This document shows, piece by piece, positions 54,526 through 62,660 of a DNA stretch of 64,000 nt. Positions within the stretch are counted from its first letter, which is position 1; every line of letters starts with the position of its first letter. The notes beneath the pieces are model-generated. The model was not told where the DNA came from. It made no database searches and saw only the letters and a program-made list of their open reading frames with translations. Source of the stretch: Gemmatimonadota bacterium (GTDB lineage Bacteria > Gemmatimonadota > Gemmatimonadetes > Gemmatimonadales > Gemmatimonadaceae); assembly GCA_021413975.1 (NCBI GenBank), contig JAIOPJ010000054.1:1-64000 (forward strand), given 5' to 3'. Made by a program: the position numbers and the translations under genes.

Positions 54526-55422
54526 ATGCGCAGAACGCTCGGGGCCGTGGTTGCCCTGCTGATCTCCGTCGCCACACTCGGCGCGCAGAACGCACTCGTC
54601 CTGCAGTCCGACTTCGGCACCCGCGACGGCGCCGTCGCTTCCATGAAGGGGGTCGCGACCGGCGTCGATCCCGCGCTGCGGATCTTCGACCTCACGCATC
54701 AGATCGAGCCGTACGACATCTGGGAGGCCGCCTACCGGCTCCGCCAGGTGACGTCGTTCTGGCCCAAGGGGACGGTCTTCGTCTCGATCGTCGACCCCGG
54801 TGTGGGCACGTCCCGCCTCGGTGTCGTCGCGCGGCTCAGGAGCGGGCAGCTGGTGGTCACGCCCGACAACGGCACGCTCACGCTCATCGCCGACGAGGTG
54901 GCGGAGGTGCGCGAGATCGACCTCGCGAGGCAGCGGCTCCCGGGCTCGGAGCGGTCGCACACCTTCCACGGCCGGGACGTCTTCGCTTACCTCGGCGCGC
55001 GACTCGCGGCAGGGCGGGTGACGTTCGAGGAGGTCGGTCCGTCGCGCGGCACGACCATGGTGCGGCTCGCGGTGCAGGTGCCCGAGCGCCGCGGCGACGT
55101 CCTTCGCGGCATGATCGCCATGATCGACCGTCCGTACGGGAATCTCTGGACCAACATCCCGGCCGCCATGCTCGACAGCGCCGGGTTCACCGTCGGCGAC
55201 ACGTTGCGCGTGGTGATCACGCATGACGGCCGCACGGTCCTCGACACGCTGCGCGCGCCCTTCGTGGAGAGCTTCGGGCATGTCGCGGTCGGTCGTCCGG
55301 TGACGTATCTCAACAGCCTGCTCGAGCTCGCGGTCGCGATCAACCAGGGGAGCTTCGCCGGGAAGTACCGCATCGGGACCGGACCGGGGTGGGTGATCAC
55401 GGTGCGACGGCGCCGTCACTAG
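54526..55422 (+). CDS. SAM hydroxide adenosyltransferase (DUF62) homologue with signal peptide
   Basis: 298 residues from ATG 54526; GAGGA (54514-54518) lies 7 bases upstream, so this start is well supported. The first 21 residues are a signal-like segment (LGAVVALLISVATLGAQ). The family core follows: LQSDFGTRDG (Asp29, Asp34), FDLTHQIEPYDIWEAAYRL, VSIVDPGVGT, VTPDNGTL, FHGRDVFAYL and DRPYGNLWTNI. DUF62 enzymes hydrolyse S-adenosylmethionine to adenosine and methionine in the cytoplasm. An exported version would not meet SAM unless it uses another substrate. Confidence 0.86.
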   Translation: MRRTLGAVVALLISVATLGAQNALVLQSDFGTRDGAVASMKGVATGVDPALRIFDLTHQIEPYDIWEAAYRLRQVTSFWPKGTVFVSIVDPGVGTSRLGVVARLRSGQLVVTPDNGTLTLIADEVAEVREIDLARQRLPGSERSHTFHGRDVFAYLGARLAAGRVTFEEVGPSRGTTMVRLAVQVPERRGDVLRGMIAMIDRPYGNLWTNIPAAMLDSAGFTVGDTLRVVITHDGRTVLDTLRAPFVESFGHVAVGRPVTYLNSLLELAVAINQGSFAGKYRIGTGPGWVITVRRRRH

Positions 55423-55515
55423 GTGACGCAGGTCACCCGGAATCGTGCGACGGGAACGGTAAATGCGTCATATTCACCGTGTGCGCGGGTGTTCCGCGCC
55501 CGATTCCCAGACCCC

Positions 55516-56616
55516 ATGCATCCGATGACCAGAAGGTACGCGCACCGCGCCGCGCTCGTGGTCCTCACGGGAGTTCTCGCCGCCTGCGAGATCCCGTCCG
55601 AGGCACCGATCCTCCAGCAGACCTGGATCGTACCCGGCGACTCCGTCGCGGTGACCGTGGCGCAGATCCTCCCGACGAACGTCCTGCTGACCAGCGGCGG
55701 CACCGCGTTCGCCGTCACGATCCCCTCTCCGTCCAACTTCAGCGCGACCCTGGGCACGCTCTGCGGCCAGCCGGCCTGCCAGTCGGGCGCGACGGTGTCG
55801 GCACCTGTGCCCGCCTTCACCTCCGGATCGGGTGTGCTGACGACCACCGTCACGCTGCCGGCCGGCGTCACTTCCGCAACGGTCTCGGGCGGCACGCTCA
55901 ACCTGTCGATCCTCAACAACCTCGGGTTCGATCCGCTGCGGCCCAACGGTGCGGTGGCGCCCTTCGGGTCGTTCGCCGTGACGCTCACGAGCGGTGCCAC
56001 GACGTCGACGACGACGTTCGTCGGCTCCTCGCGCACCATGACGAATGCGGCGACGACGGCCTTCGCGGTCCCGCTCCCCCTCGGTGTGTACACGGGATCC
56101 ATCGCGGTCTCGGTCGCCTTCACCGTGCCCGCAGGTGGGAGTGCGCTGCTCAGTGCGGCGAACTCACTCTCGATCAGCGCCTCGGTGGGAGGGCTCACCC
56201 TCACGCAGGCGACGGTCGTCGTCGCGAGCGATCCGGTGAACACCGCGCCCAGTGCCTTCGACCTCGAAGGTGCGGACTTCGCCGACCAGGTCGAGAGCGG
56301 TGGACTGCTCCTCGACATCGTGAATCCCTTCACCGCATCGGCGACGATGAACGTCGTGATCGCGGCGCCGGCGCAGCTCGGATCGGGCGCGGTCTCGATC
56401 ACCAAGGCGCTCGTGATCCCCGCGACGCCGACCTCCACCGCGACGATCGACCTGACGAAGGCCGATCTGCAATCGCTGCTCGGGAAGTCGAACGTGACGA
56501 TGGCGGTGAACGGCACGGCGACGGGCACCGGCGCCGGTAACACGGTGACCGTGACACCGACGCAGCAGATGACGCTGCGGACCCGGGTGCGACTCGTCCT
56601 CAACGTGGGGGCCTGA
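55516..56616 (+). CDS. Lipoprotein of unknown function, paired with an outer-membrane barrel
   Basis: 366 residues from ATG 55516 (55525 is an alternative). Lipobox LAAC (Cys24). The mature chain is rich in Thr, Ser, Ala, Val and Gly with repeated beta strands (TVTLPAGVTSATVSGGTLN, SVAFTVPAGGSALLSAANS), so several Ig-like or jelly-roll sandwiches are likely. No family was recognised. It ends 3 bases before the next start, so the barrel protein gene at 56620 is certainly co-transcribed and the two probably form an outer-membrane assembly. Confidence 0.72.
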   Translation: MHPMTRRYAHRAALVVLTGVLAACEIPSEAPILQQTWIVPGDSVAVTVAQILPTNVLLTSGGTAFAVTIPSPSNFSATLGTLCGQPACQSGATVSAPVPAFTSGSGVLTTTVTLPAGVTSATVSGGTLNLSILNNLGFDPLRPNGAVAPFGSFAVTLTSGATTSTTTFVGSSRTMTNAATTAFAVPLPLGVYTGSIAVSVAFTVPAGGSALLSAANSLSISASVGGLTLTQATVVVASDPVNTAPSAFDLEGADFADQVESGGLLLDIVNPFTASATMNVVIAAPAQLGSGAVSITKALVIPATPTSTATIDLTKADLQSLLGKSNVTMAVNGTATGTGAGNTVTVTPTQQMTLRTRVRLVLNVGA

Positions 56617-56619
56617 GCC

Positions 56620-57909
56620 ATGACCTCCATGAATCGCTCGGTCACGCGCCTCACCGCGGTCGCGTTCGCGCTCGTGCCGGCCCTCGCGCAGGCGCAGGGC
56701 AATGCCTCCGCCGCCGCCACCGCGATGGGCGGCAACTACACCGCCGTCGCCCGCAACTTCAACGCGGTCGCATGGAATCCCGCGAACCTCGGGCTCCCGG
56801 GCAACTCGCGCTTCTCGATCGCGATCTCGCCGCAGGTCGGGCTCGGCACGGGTCCGATCACGCTGCAGGACGCCAATGACTACGCCGGCATCATCGTCCC
56901 GCAGACGGTGCGCGAGGCCTGGCTGCAGAAGGTGATCGACAACGGTGGCCAGAACCTCGGCGGCGACGTCAACGTCACGCCGCTGGCGTTCTCGGTCGGC
57001 CGCTTCGCGTTCAGCGCCACCACCACGGTCCGCGCCGACGGCGACCTGCCGCCGGAGATGGTCGAGTTGCTGCTCTTCGGCAACGCCGGACGCACCGGCC
57101 TGCCGCAGGACTACACGCTCACGGACCTCAGGCTCGACGCGAACGCGACCACGACCTTCGGCCTCTCGTACGGTCGTCGCGTGCCGCTCGTGCCGGTCGG
57201 CGACCTCGCCATCGGCGTGACGGGCAAGTACATGATCGGCCACGGCGCGGCGTCGATGCGTGACGATGGATCGACCATCACGTCCAACCCGCTGCAGATC
57301 ATCATCGACGCACCGGTGGTGCTCACCGACACCGCGGAGACCTTCAACGCCGGCACGGGCTTCGGCTTCGACGTCGGCGCCACCTGGCAGGTCGGCAACC
57401 TGCGCGCCTCGGCGGTGGTCCACGACATCGTCAGCACCTTCGCCTGGAACACCGACAATCTCTACTACCTGCCGGTACGGGCGACGTTCGACCAGGACAG
57501 CAGCACGAGCACCGTGGAGGACATCCTGCCGCTCTCCTCGGCGCCGCAGGCGGTGCAGGACGCGCTGCGCGATCGCATCGTGCAGTCGAAGGTGAACCCG
57601 ATGCTCTCGCTCGGCGTCGCGTGGACCGGCTTCAAGCGGGTCACGCTCGCCGCCGATCTCCGCCAGCGCTTCGGCGAGGGCATCGAGCTCGGCCCCAAGA
57701 CGCAGGTCGGTCTCGGCGCCGAGTTGCGGCTCATCCCGTTCGTGCCGCTGCGAGCCGGCATCACGACGCTCGGCGACGGCATGCGCTACAGCGGCGGGTT
57801 CGGACTCGAGTTCGGCGTGTTCAACCTGCAGGCGGCGGCGATGTTGATGGCCGCCGAGGGACGGAACGACACGGGCTTCGGGCTCACCATGAGTTTCGGC
57901 GGGCGATAG
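56620..57909 (+). CDS. FadL/TraF-like outer-membrane beta-barrel protein
   Basis: 429 residues with signal peptide (PALAQAQ, about 18-26). The mature start has the plug-like pattern AAATAMGGNYTAVARNFNAV followed by WNPANLGLPGN, typical of FadL/PorV/TraF-type and DUF5723 barrels. Alternating amphipathic strands continue to the end (GFGLTMSFGGR). It is likely a transport or scaffold porin partnering the lipoprotein at 55516. The specific ligand is not evident. A strong hairpin lies after the stop. Confidence 0.8.
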   Translation: MTSMNRSVTRLTAVAFALVPALAQAQGNASAAATAMGGNYTAVARNFNAVAWNPANLGLPGNSRFSIAISPQVGLGTGPITLQDANDYAGIIVPQTVREAWLQKVIDNGGQNLGGDVNVTPLAFSVGRFAFSATTTVRADGDLPPEMVELLLFGNAGRTGLPQDYTLTDLRLDANATTTFGLSYGRRVPLVPVGDLAIGVTGKYMIGHGAASMRDDGSTITSNPLQIIIDAPVVLTDTAETFNAGTGFGFDVGATWQVGNLRASAVVHDIVSTFAWNTDNLYYLPVRATFDQDSSTSTVEDILPLSSAPQAVQDALRDRIVQSKVNPMLSLGVAWTGFKRVTLAADLRQRFGEGIELGPKTQVGLGAELRLIPFVPLRAGITTLGDGMRYSGGFGLEFGVFNLQAAAMLMAAEGRNDTGFGLTMSFGGR

Positions 57910-57965
57910 CGCGCGTCCGGGTCTCCGCGCGGCACGCGCGGTCGATCCGTCGTAGATTCAGCCCT

Positions 57966-58004
57966 GAACGGGGCGGCGGCGCCTCAGGCGTCGCCGCCCC
58001 GTTC
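57966..58004 (+). terminator. 18-bp hairpin between barrel and gamma-glutamyltransferase genes
   Basis: Bases 57966-57983 pair fully with 57987-58004 (17 Watson-Crick pairs and one G-T) around a 3-base loop TCA. It is the most stable hairpin noticed in the window. It follows the barrel stop by 57 bases and precedes the next start by 29. No U-tract follows, so termination by hairpin alone or an mRNA-processing role are both possible. Confidence 0.7.
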
Positions 58005-58033
58005 GGCATCCACCCCCGATCCCCACTGCAACC

Positions 58034-59779
58034 ATGCGCAACCTCCTCGTCCGCCCCAACGTCGCTCGTGGCGTCGCACTGCTCGCCGCGCTCTCCACCG
58101 CCTGTGGGACCAAGGGCGAGCGGGCACCGGAAGCCGCAGCGGACGAGCTCGTCTCGACGACCGGTGTGGTGGTCTCCGCGCACCATCTCGCGTCGGACGC
58201 GGGCGCGGCGATGCTCGCCAAGGGGGGCAATGCGGTCGACGCGGCCGTCGCGACGGCCTTCGCGCTCGCGGTGACGCATCCGTCCGCCGGTAACATCGGC
58301 GGGGGCGGATTCATGGTGATCCGCCTCGCCGACGGCACCGCGACCACGATCGACTACCGCGAGAAGGCGCCGGCGAAGGCGACGGCCACGATGTACGTGG
58401 ACAAGAAGGGACGGATCGCCTGGGCGGCCACGGATTCGGGCTGGCGCGCGCCCGGGGTGCCCGGCACGGTGCGCGGGCTCGCGATGGCGCATGGGAAGTT
58501 CGGCAAGCTTCCGTGGGCGGCCGTCGTGATGCCGGCGGTGCAGCTGGCGGAGCAGGGCTTCGAGCTCTCGGGACCGTTCGCCAACGACCTGAATGAGGCG
58601 GTGGCAAAGTTCCTCGCCCCGTTCCCTGCATCGGTCGCGGCGTACGGCAAGCCCGGTGGCGGCAAGTGGGCGGCAGGCGACACGCTCAGGCTCCCGCAGC
58701 TCGGTCGCGCGCTCCGTGCGATCTCCGAGGGCGGCCCGGACGCGTTCTACACCGGCTGGATCGCCGACTCGATCGACGCGCAGATGCGCGCGCACGGCGG
58801 ATTGATCGGTCGCACCGACCTGGCGGCCTACAAGGCGGTCGAGCGCGAGCCCGTGCGCGGCTCCTTCAACGGATACGACCTCATCGCCATGGGACCGCCG
58901 AGTTCGGGCGGCATGGTGATGATGCTCACGCTCAATCAGCTGGAGGCGCTCGGGATCGCCGGTCGCAAGCGCGGGGACGCGATGACGCTGCACCTGCGCA
59001 TCGAGGCCGCGCGCCGTACCTACCTCGACCGCGCGCGCTGGCTGGGCGATCCGGACTTCACCGAGATCCCGCTCGCGCGGCTGCTCTCCAAGGAGTACGC
59101 GCGCGAACTCGCCGCGGGGATCGACACCGCCCATGCCTCGAGCAGCGCCGAGCTGGGCAAGGACATCCTGACACCGGCCGCCGAGTCACGGCAGACGACG
59201 CACTTCAGCGTGGTGGACGCCGAGGGCAATGCGGTCTCGAACACGTACACCATCGAAGGATGGTACGGGTCGGGTGTGGTGGTCGCGGGCTTCCTGCTCA
59301 ACAACGAGATGGGTGACTTCAACAAGAAGCCCGGGTTCACCGACCAGGGGTGGGCGATCGGTACGCCGGCGAACGTGATCGCGCCCGGGAAGCGGATGCT
59401 CAGCTCGATGTCGCCGGTGATCGTGACGCAGGGCGGGGCATTGCGGCTCGTGACCGGCTCACCCGGCGGCCGCACGATCCCGAACAGCGTGCTCAACGTG
59501 GTGCTCGGCGTGACGGCCTTCGGGGAGGGCGTTCGGGCCGCGGTCGATGCACCGCGCATCCATCACCAGTGGATGCCAGACACGGCGAGCTTCGAGGCGG
59601 GGGCGGCGACGCCCGAGGTGCTGACCGCCCTCCGTGCGATGGGGCACGCGATCAAGGAGGAGCCGGCGCGCAGCCAGGGGGACGCGCATTCGATCCTCTA
59701 CGATGCGGCGACGCACACGGCGCGAGGAGCGAACGACAAGCGGAGTCCAGACTCGGGCGCGCGGGCGCCCAAGCCGTGA
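58034..59779 (+). CDS. ggt: Lipoprotein gamma-glutamyltransferase
   Basis: 581 residues; lipobox STAC (Cys24). Ntn-hydrolase features: the autoprocessing site and nucleophile Thr388 in RQTTHFSVVD, GGNAVDAAVATAFALAV and NIGGGGFMVIRLADG in the large part, and GSPGGRTIPN in the small part. The enzyme moves or hydrolyses the gamma-glutamyl group of glutathione or gamma-glutamyl peptides and self-cleaves into two chains. A lipoprotein anchor is less common than the soluble periplasmic form. It ends 18 bases before the convergent sortilin-like gene. Confidence 0.93.
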   Translation: MRNLLVRPNVARGVALLAALSTACGTKGERAPEAAADELVSTTGVVVSAHHLASDAGAAMLAKGGNAVDAAVATAFALAVTHPSAGNIGGGGFMVIRLADGTATTIDYREKAPAKATATMYVDKKGRIAWAATDSGWRAPGVPGTVRGLAMAHGKFGKLPWAAVVMPAVQLAEQGFELSGPFANDLNEAVAKFLAPFPASVAAYGKPGGGKWAAGDTLRLPQLGRALRAISEGGPDAFYTGWIADSIDAQMRAHGGLIGRTDLAAYKAVEREPVRGSFNGYDLIAMGPPSSGGMVMMLTLNQLEALGIAGRKRGDAMTLHLRIEAARRTYLDRARWLGDPDFTEIPLARLLSKEYARELAAGIDTAHASSSAELGKDILTPAAESRQTTHFSVVDAEGNAVSNTYTIEGWYGSGVVVAGFLLNNEMGDFNKKPGFTDQGWAIGTPANVIAPGKRMLSSMSPVIVTQGGALRLVTGSPGGRTIPNSVLNVVLGVTAFGEGVRAAVDAPRIHHQWMPDTASFEAGAATPEVLTALRAMGHAIKEEPARSQGDAHSILYDAATHTARGANDKRSPDSGARAPKP

Positions 59780-59787
59780 TGTGACGA

Positions 59788-59812
59788 CTCCAGCGGCTCA
59801 GCGCCGCTGGAG
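59788..59812. terminator. Bidirectional hairpin between convergent genes
   Basis: CTCCAGCGGC (59788-59797) pairs perfectly with GCCGCTGGAG (59803-59812) around a 5-base loop. It lies between the gamma-glutamyltransferase stop and the end of the opposite sortilin-like gene, whose stop codon and last codons it overlaps. A shared terminator is the natural reading. Confidence 0.62.
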
Positions 59813-62455
59813 GATCGGGTCGGGGAGCACTCGCACGCGGCCGGTCGCGCGCGAGTCTCCCACGCGGCCGGTCGCGCGCGAGTCTCCCACGCGGATGTCG
59901 ACCGTGTAGCTACCGGCCGCGGCGTCCGCGAGTTCGCTCGAGGCCCCTTCGGCCTGGAGGTCCCACGTGAGCGTGTTCACGCCCTTGGTGACGGCGGACT
60001 GCCACCGGCGCACCACCTTGCCGGTGGAGTCGCTCACGCTCACCGCGGCCGCGCCGGACACGACGCTGGCGATCTGCATGCGCGCCACGTTCCGTCCGCG
60101 CCGGTCACCGGGCACCGTCTCCCAAGGGAAGTAGTCGAGCGTCACGGTGCGGATCGGGTAGAGCCGCAGCGGCGCCGACATCGTCACCGCCGCGCGATCC
60201 CGGACAGGCACGAGGTCCAGGATCCAGGCGCCGCGGCCGTGCGTGCCGATCACCAGCTCGTTGTCGCGCGATTGGATGGTGAGGTCCTGCACCGGTGTGG
60301 ACGGCAGCGTGCCATTGAGTGATTCCCACCGCCCGCCGCGGTCGCGCGAGACGTAGACGCCGAGGTCGGTGCCGACGTAGAGCAACTGATCGTCGAGCGG
60401 ATCCTCCTTGATGACGTTCACCGAGTGCATCGGCAGGTTCGCGGCGATCGACCGCCAGGTGCGTCCGGTATCGTTGGACGCGAAGACGTAGGCACGCGTA
60501 TCGTCCTCGCGGAAGCCGGTGAAGCTCGCGTAGAGCCTGGCCGTGTTGTGTGCCGAGAGGATCACTCGGCTCACCCACTTGCGGGGGAGTCCGGCGTCGA
60601 TGCGCCGCCAGTTCGTGCCGCCGTCGGTGGTGAGCCAGAGGCGTCCGGTCTCGGTCCCGCCGGCCAACATGCCGGCGACGCGCGGCGACTCCGTGAGCAT
60701 GGTGAGTGCGCCGGTCGGCGCGACGGAACGATCCGCGCCGGGCGGATCCCCGAGTTCACCGCTGACCGCGGTCCATGTGGTGCCGCGATCGATCGTCCTG
60801 AGCACGCGGTTCCCTCCCGCGTAGAGCGTGCGCGGGTCGTGCGGCGAGATGAAGAACGGCGTGTACCAGCTGAAGCGCAGCGGTGCCGAACCGCGCGGCA
60901 ACCGCGGCCGGATGTTCACGCTCGACGGGCCGCCGCTCAGCACCGACGCGCCGGTGATGTCCATGCGCATCATCGCGCCGTTCTGGTGCTCGTAGTAGAC
61001 GATGCGATCGTCGGTGGGATCGAGCAGCGTCACATAGCTGTCGCCGCCGGTCCAGCGGTCGAGGTAGACGCTGCGCCAGGGATCGGGCACGGCGTCGTCG
61101 AGCGAGGCGTTGCTCGGGCCATACAGCGCGGCATCGTCCTGCGTGCCGGCGAAGATGCGATACGGCCGCTTGTCGTCGGTCGACACGAAGTACATCTGCG
61201 TGACCGGGATGTCGTTGAGGTGCAGCCAGCTCGCGCCGCCGTCGTGCGACATGAAGAGCCCGCCGTCGTTGCCGAGCAGGAGCCGGTCGGGATTCGACGG
61301 GTCGATCACCAATTCGTGGTGATCGAGGTGCAGCGCGCGGCCGTCGGTGTCGTGCAGGCGCAGGATCCGGTCGCCGAACCGCCGCCAGGTGGCGCCGCCA
61401 TCGAACGACTCGAACCCGCGATTGCCGAGGATGTAGAGGTGATCGGCATCGCGGGGGTCCACGCGCACATCGGTGAACTTCCAGCCGAAGGTGCCGAAGA
61501 CCTCATAGAGGTCCTCGGTGTTGACTTTGCGCCAGTGCTCGCCGCGATCATCGGAGCGGTACACTCCGCCGCCGACGTAGGGCCGGTCCTTCACCGTGGA
61601 AGGCGCGCGGTCGTCGAGGAACAGGTAGAGCACCTCAGGCCGGCCGGGTGCGACATCGATGCCGGCGCGGCCGAGGAGTCCGCCCGGCAGTCCCTCCTGG
61701 ATACGGCGCCAGGTGGTGCCGCCGTCGGTGGACTTGAAGAGCCCCCCGCGCGTGCCCGCCTCGATCTGCCAGGCCCAGGCGTAGAGCGTGCGCGGCTCCG
61801 CCGGGTCCATCGCGAGGTCGATCACGCCGGTGCTGTCGTCCACGTAGAGCACCTGCTCCCAATGCGCCCCGCCGTCGGTGGTGCGGAAGACGCCGCGCTC
61901 GCGATTGGCGGACCACTGCCGTCCCATCGCGGCGACGTAGACGATGTCGGGATTCGACGGGTGGATCAGGACCTTGCCGACATGGTGCGTCTCGGCCAGC
62001 CCCATCGGCTGCCAGGTGTCGCCGGCATCGATCGACTTGAAGACGCCGGTCCCGGGGTAGGCGTAGCCGGCGTATCGCGGCTGTGCTTCGCCGGTGCCCA
62101 CCCATACCACCTCGGGGCGGCTCTGCGAGACCGCGACGTCGCCGATCGCGAACGCGCTCTGGTGCTCGAAGATCGGCTTCCACGTGAGGCCGTTGTTCAC
62201 GGTCTTCCAGAGATTGCCCGATCCCACGCCGGCGTAGATGGTGCCCGTATTCCCCGGAGGGATCGCGATCGCCTCGACGCGCGCGCCGATCTTCACCGGC
62301 CCGACCGGGCGCCAGGCGAGACCGCGGTACCAGGAGCTCTCTGTGAGTGACTGATGCGCGGCCCAGGCGGTCGCGCGCTCGGCCGCGGGGGTGGCCTGCG
62401 CCAGGAGCGCCGCCGGGACTGAGAGAGCGACGATGAGCGCGAAGGCGGCGCGCAT
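59798..62455 (-). CDS. Second secreted sortilin-like (VPS10/BNR-repeat) protein
   Basis: 885 residues from ATG 62455; longer upstream frames lie before the signal peptide (ALIVALSVPAALLAQ). BNR/Asp-box repeats run over residues 60-720 (TVNNGLTWKPI, SIDAGDTWQPM, STDGGTTWRRI, SDDRGEHWRKV, TTDGGTNWRRI). A C-terminal Ig/FlgD-like sandwich ends in YTVDIRVGD. Compared with the protein at 8819 it lacks the helical C-terminal extension. A 27-base tandem duplication at 59835-59888 repeats VGDSRATGR near the end. Confidence 0.86.
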   Translation of the reverse strand: MRAAFALIVALSVPAALLAQATPAAERATAWAAHQSLTESSWYRGLAWRPVGPVKIGARVEAIAIPPGNTGTIYAGVGSGNLWKTVNNGLTWKPIFEHQSAFAIGDVAVSQSRPEVVWVGTGEAQPRYAGYAYPGTGVFKSIDAGDTWQPMGLAETHHVGKVLIHPSNPDIVYVAAMGRQWSANRERGVFRTTDGGAHWEQVLYVDDSTGVIDLAMDPAEPRTLYAWAWQIEAGTRGGLFKSTDGGTTWRRIQEGLPGGLLGRAGIDVAPGRPEVLYLFLDDRAPSTVKDRPYVGGGVYRSDDRGEHWRKVNTEDLYEVFGTFGWKFTDVRVDPRDADHLYILGNRGFESFDGGATWRRFGDRILRLHDTDGRALHLDHHELVIDPSNPDRLLLGNDGGLFMSHDGGASWLHLNDIPVTQMYFVSTDDKRPYRIFAGTQDDAALYGPSNASLDDAVPDPWRSVYLDRWTGGDSYVTLLDPTDDRIVYYEHQNGAMMRMDITGASVLSGGPSSVNIRPRLPRGSAPLRFSWYTPFFISPHDPRTLYAGGNRVLRTIDRGTTWTAVSGELGDPPGADRSVAPTGALTMLTESPRVAGMLAGGTETGRLWLTTDGGTNWRRIDAGLPRKWVSRVILSAHNTARLYASFTGFREDDTRAYVFASNDTGRTWRSIAANLPMHSVNVIKEDPLDDQLLYVGTDLGVYVSRDRGGRWESLNGTLPSTPVQDLTIQSRDNELVIGTHGRGAWILDLVPVRDRAAVTMSAPLRLYPIRTVTLDYFPWETVPGDRRGRNVARMQIASVVSGAAAVSVSDSTGKVVRRWQSAVTKGVNTLTWDLQAEGASSELADAAAGSYTVDIRVGDSRATGRVGDSRATGRVRVLPDPILQRR
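59835..59888. repeat. 27-base perfect tandem duplication in the sortilin-like gene
   Basis: The unit at 59835-59861 is repeated exactly at 59862-59888, followed by a 6-base start of a third copy. It adds nine residues (VGDSRATGR twice) without breaking the frame, next to the C-terminus. Probably recent replication slippage. Confidence 0.9.
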
Positions 62456-62660
62456 CGGACAGGCGCGCTCGATCGACGTGTGGTGGTGCATCAGGATCAC
62501 CGGTGCGGGAGTCGGGAGGTGCGGACCGACGCTCCGATCCGCGACGCCGGAGTATGACGCGCGCATCGGCCATGCGCCATGTGAGTCCGTTCGTCCGCGT
62601 CCCACCATCCGCTCGCACGCCGGTCCTCGTAGATTCCCGAATGCTCACACGCCTCGCCGC

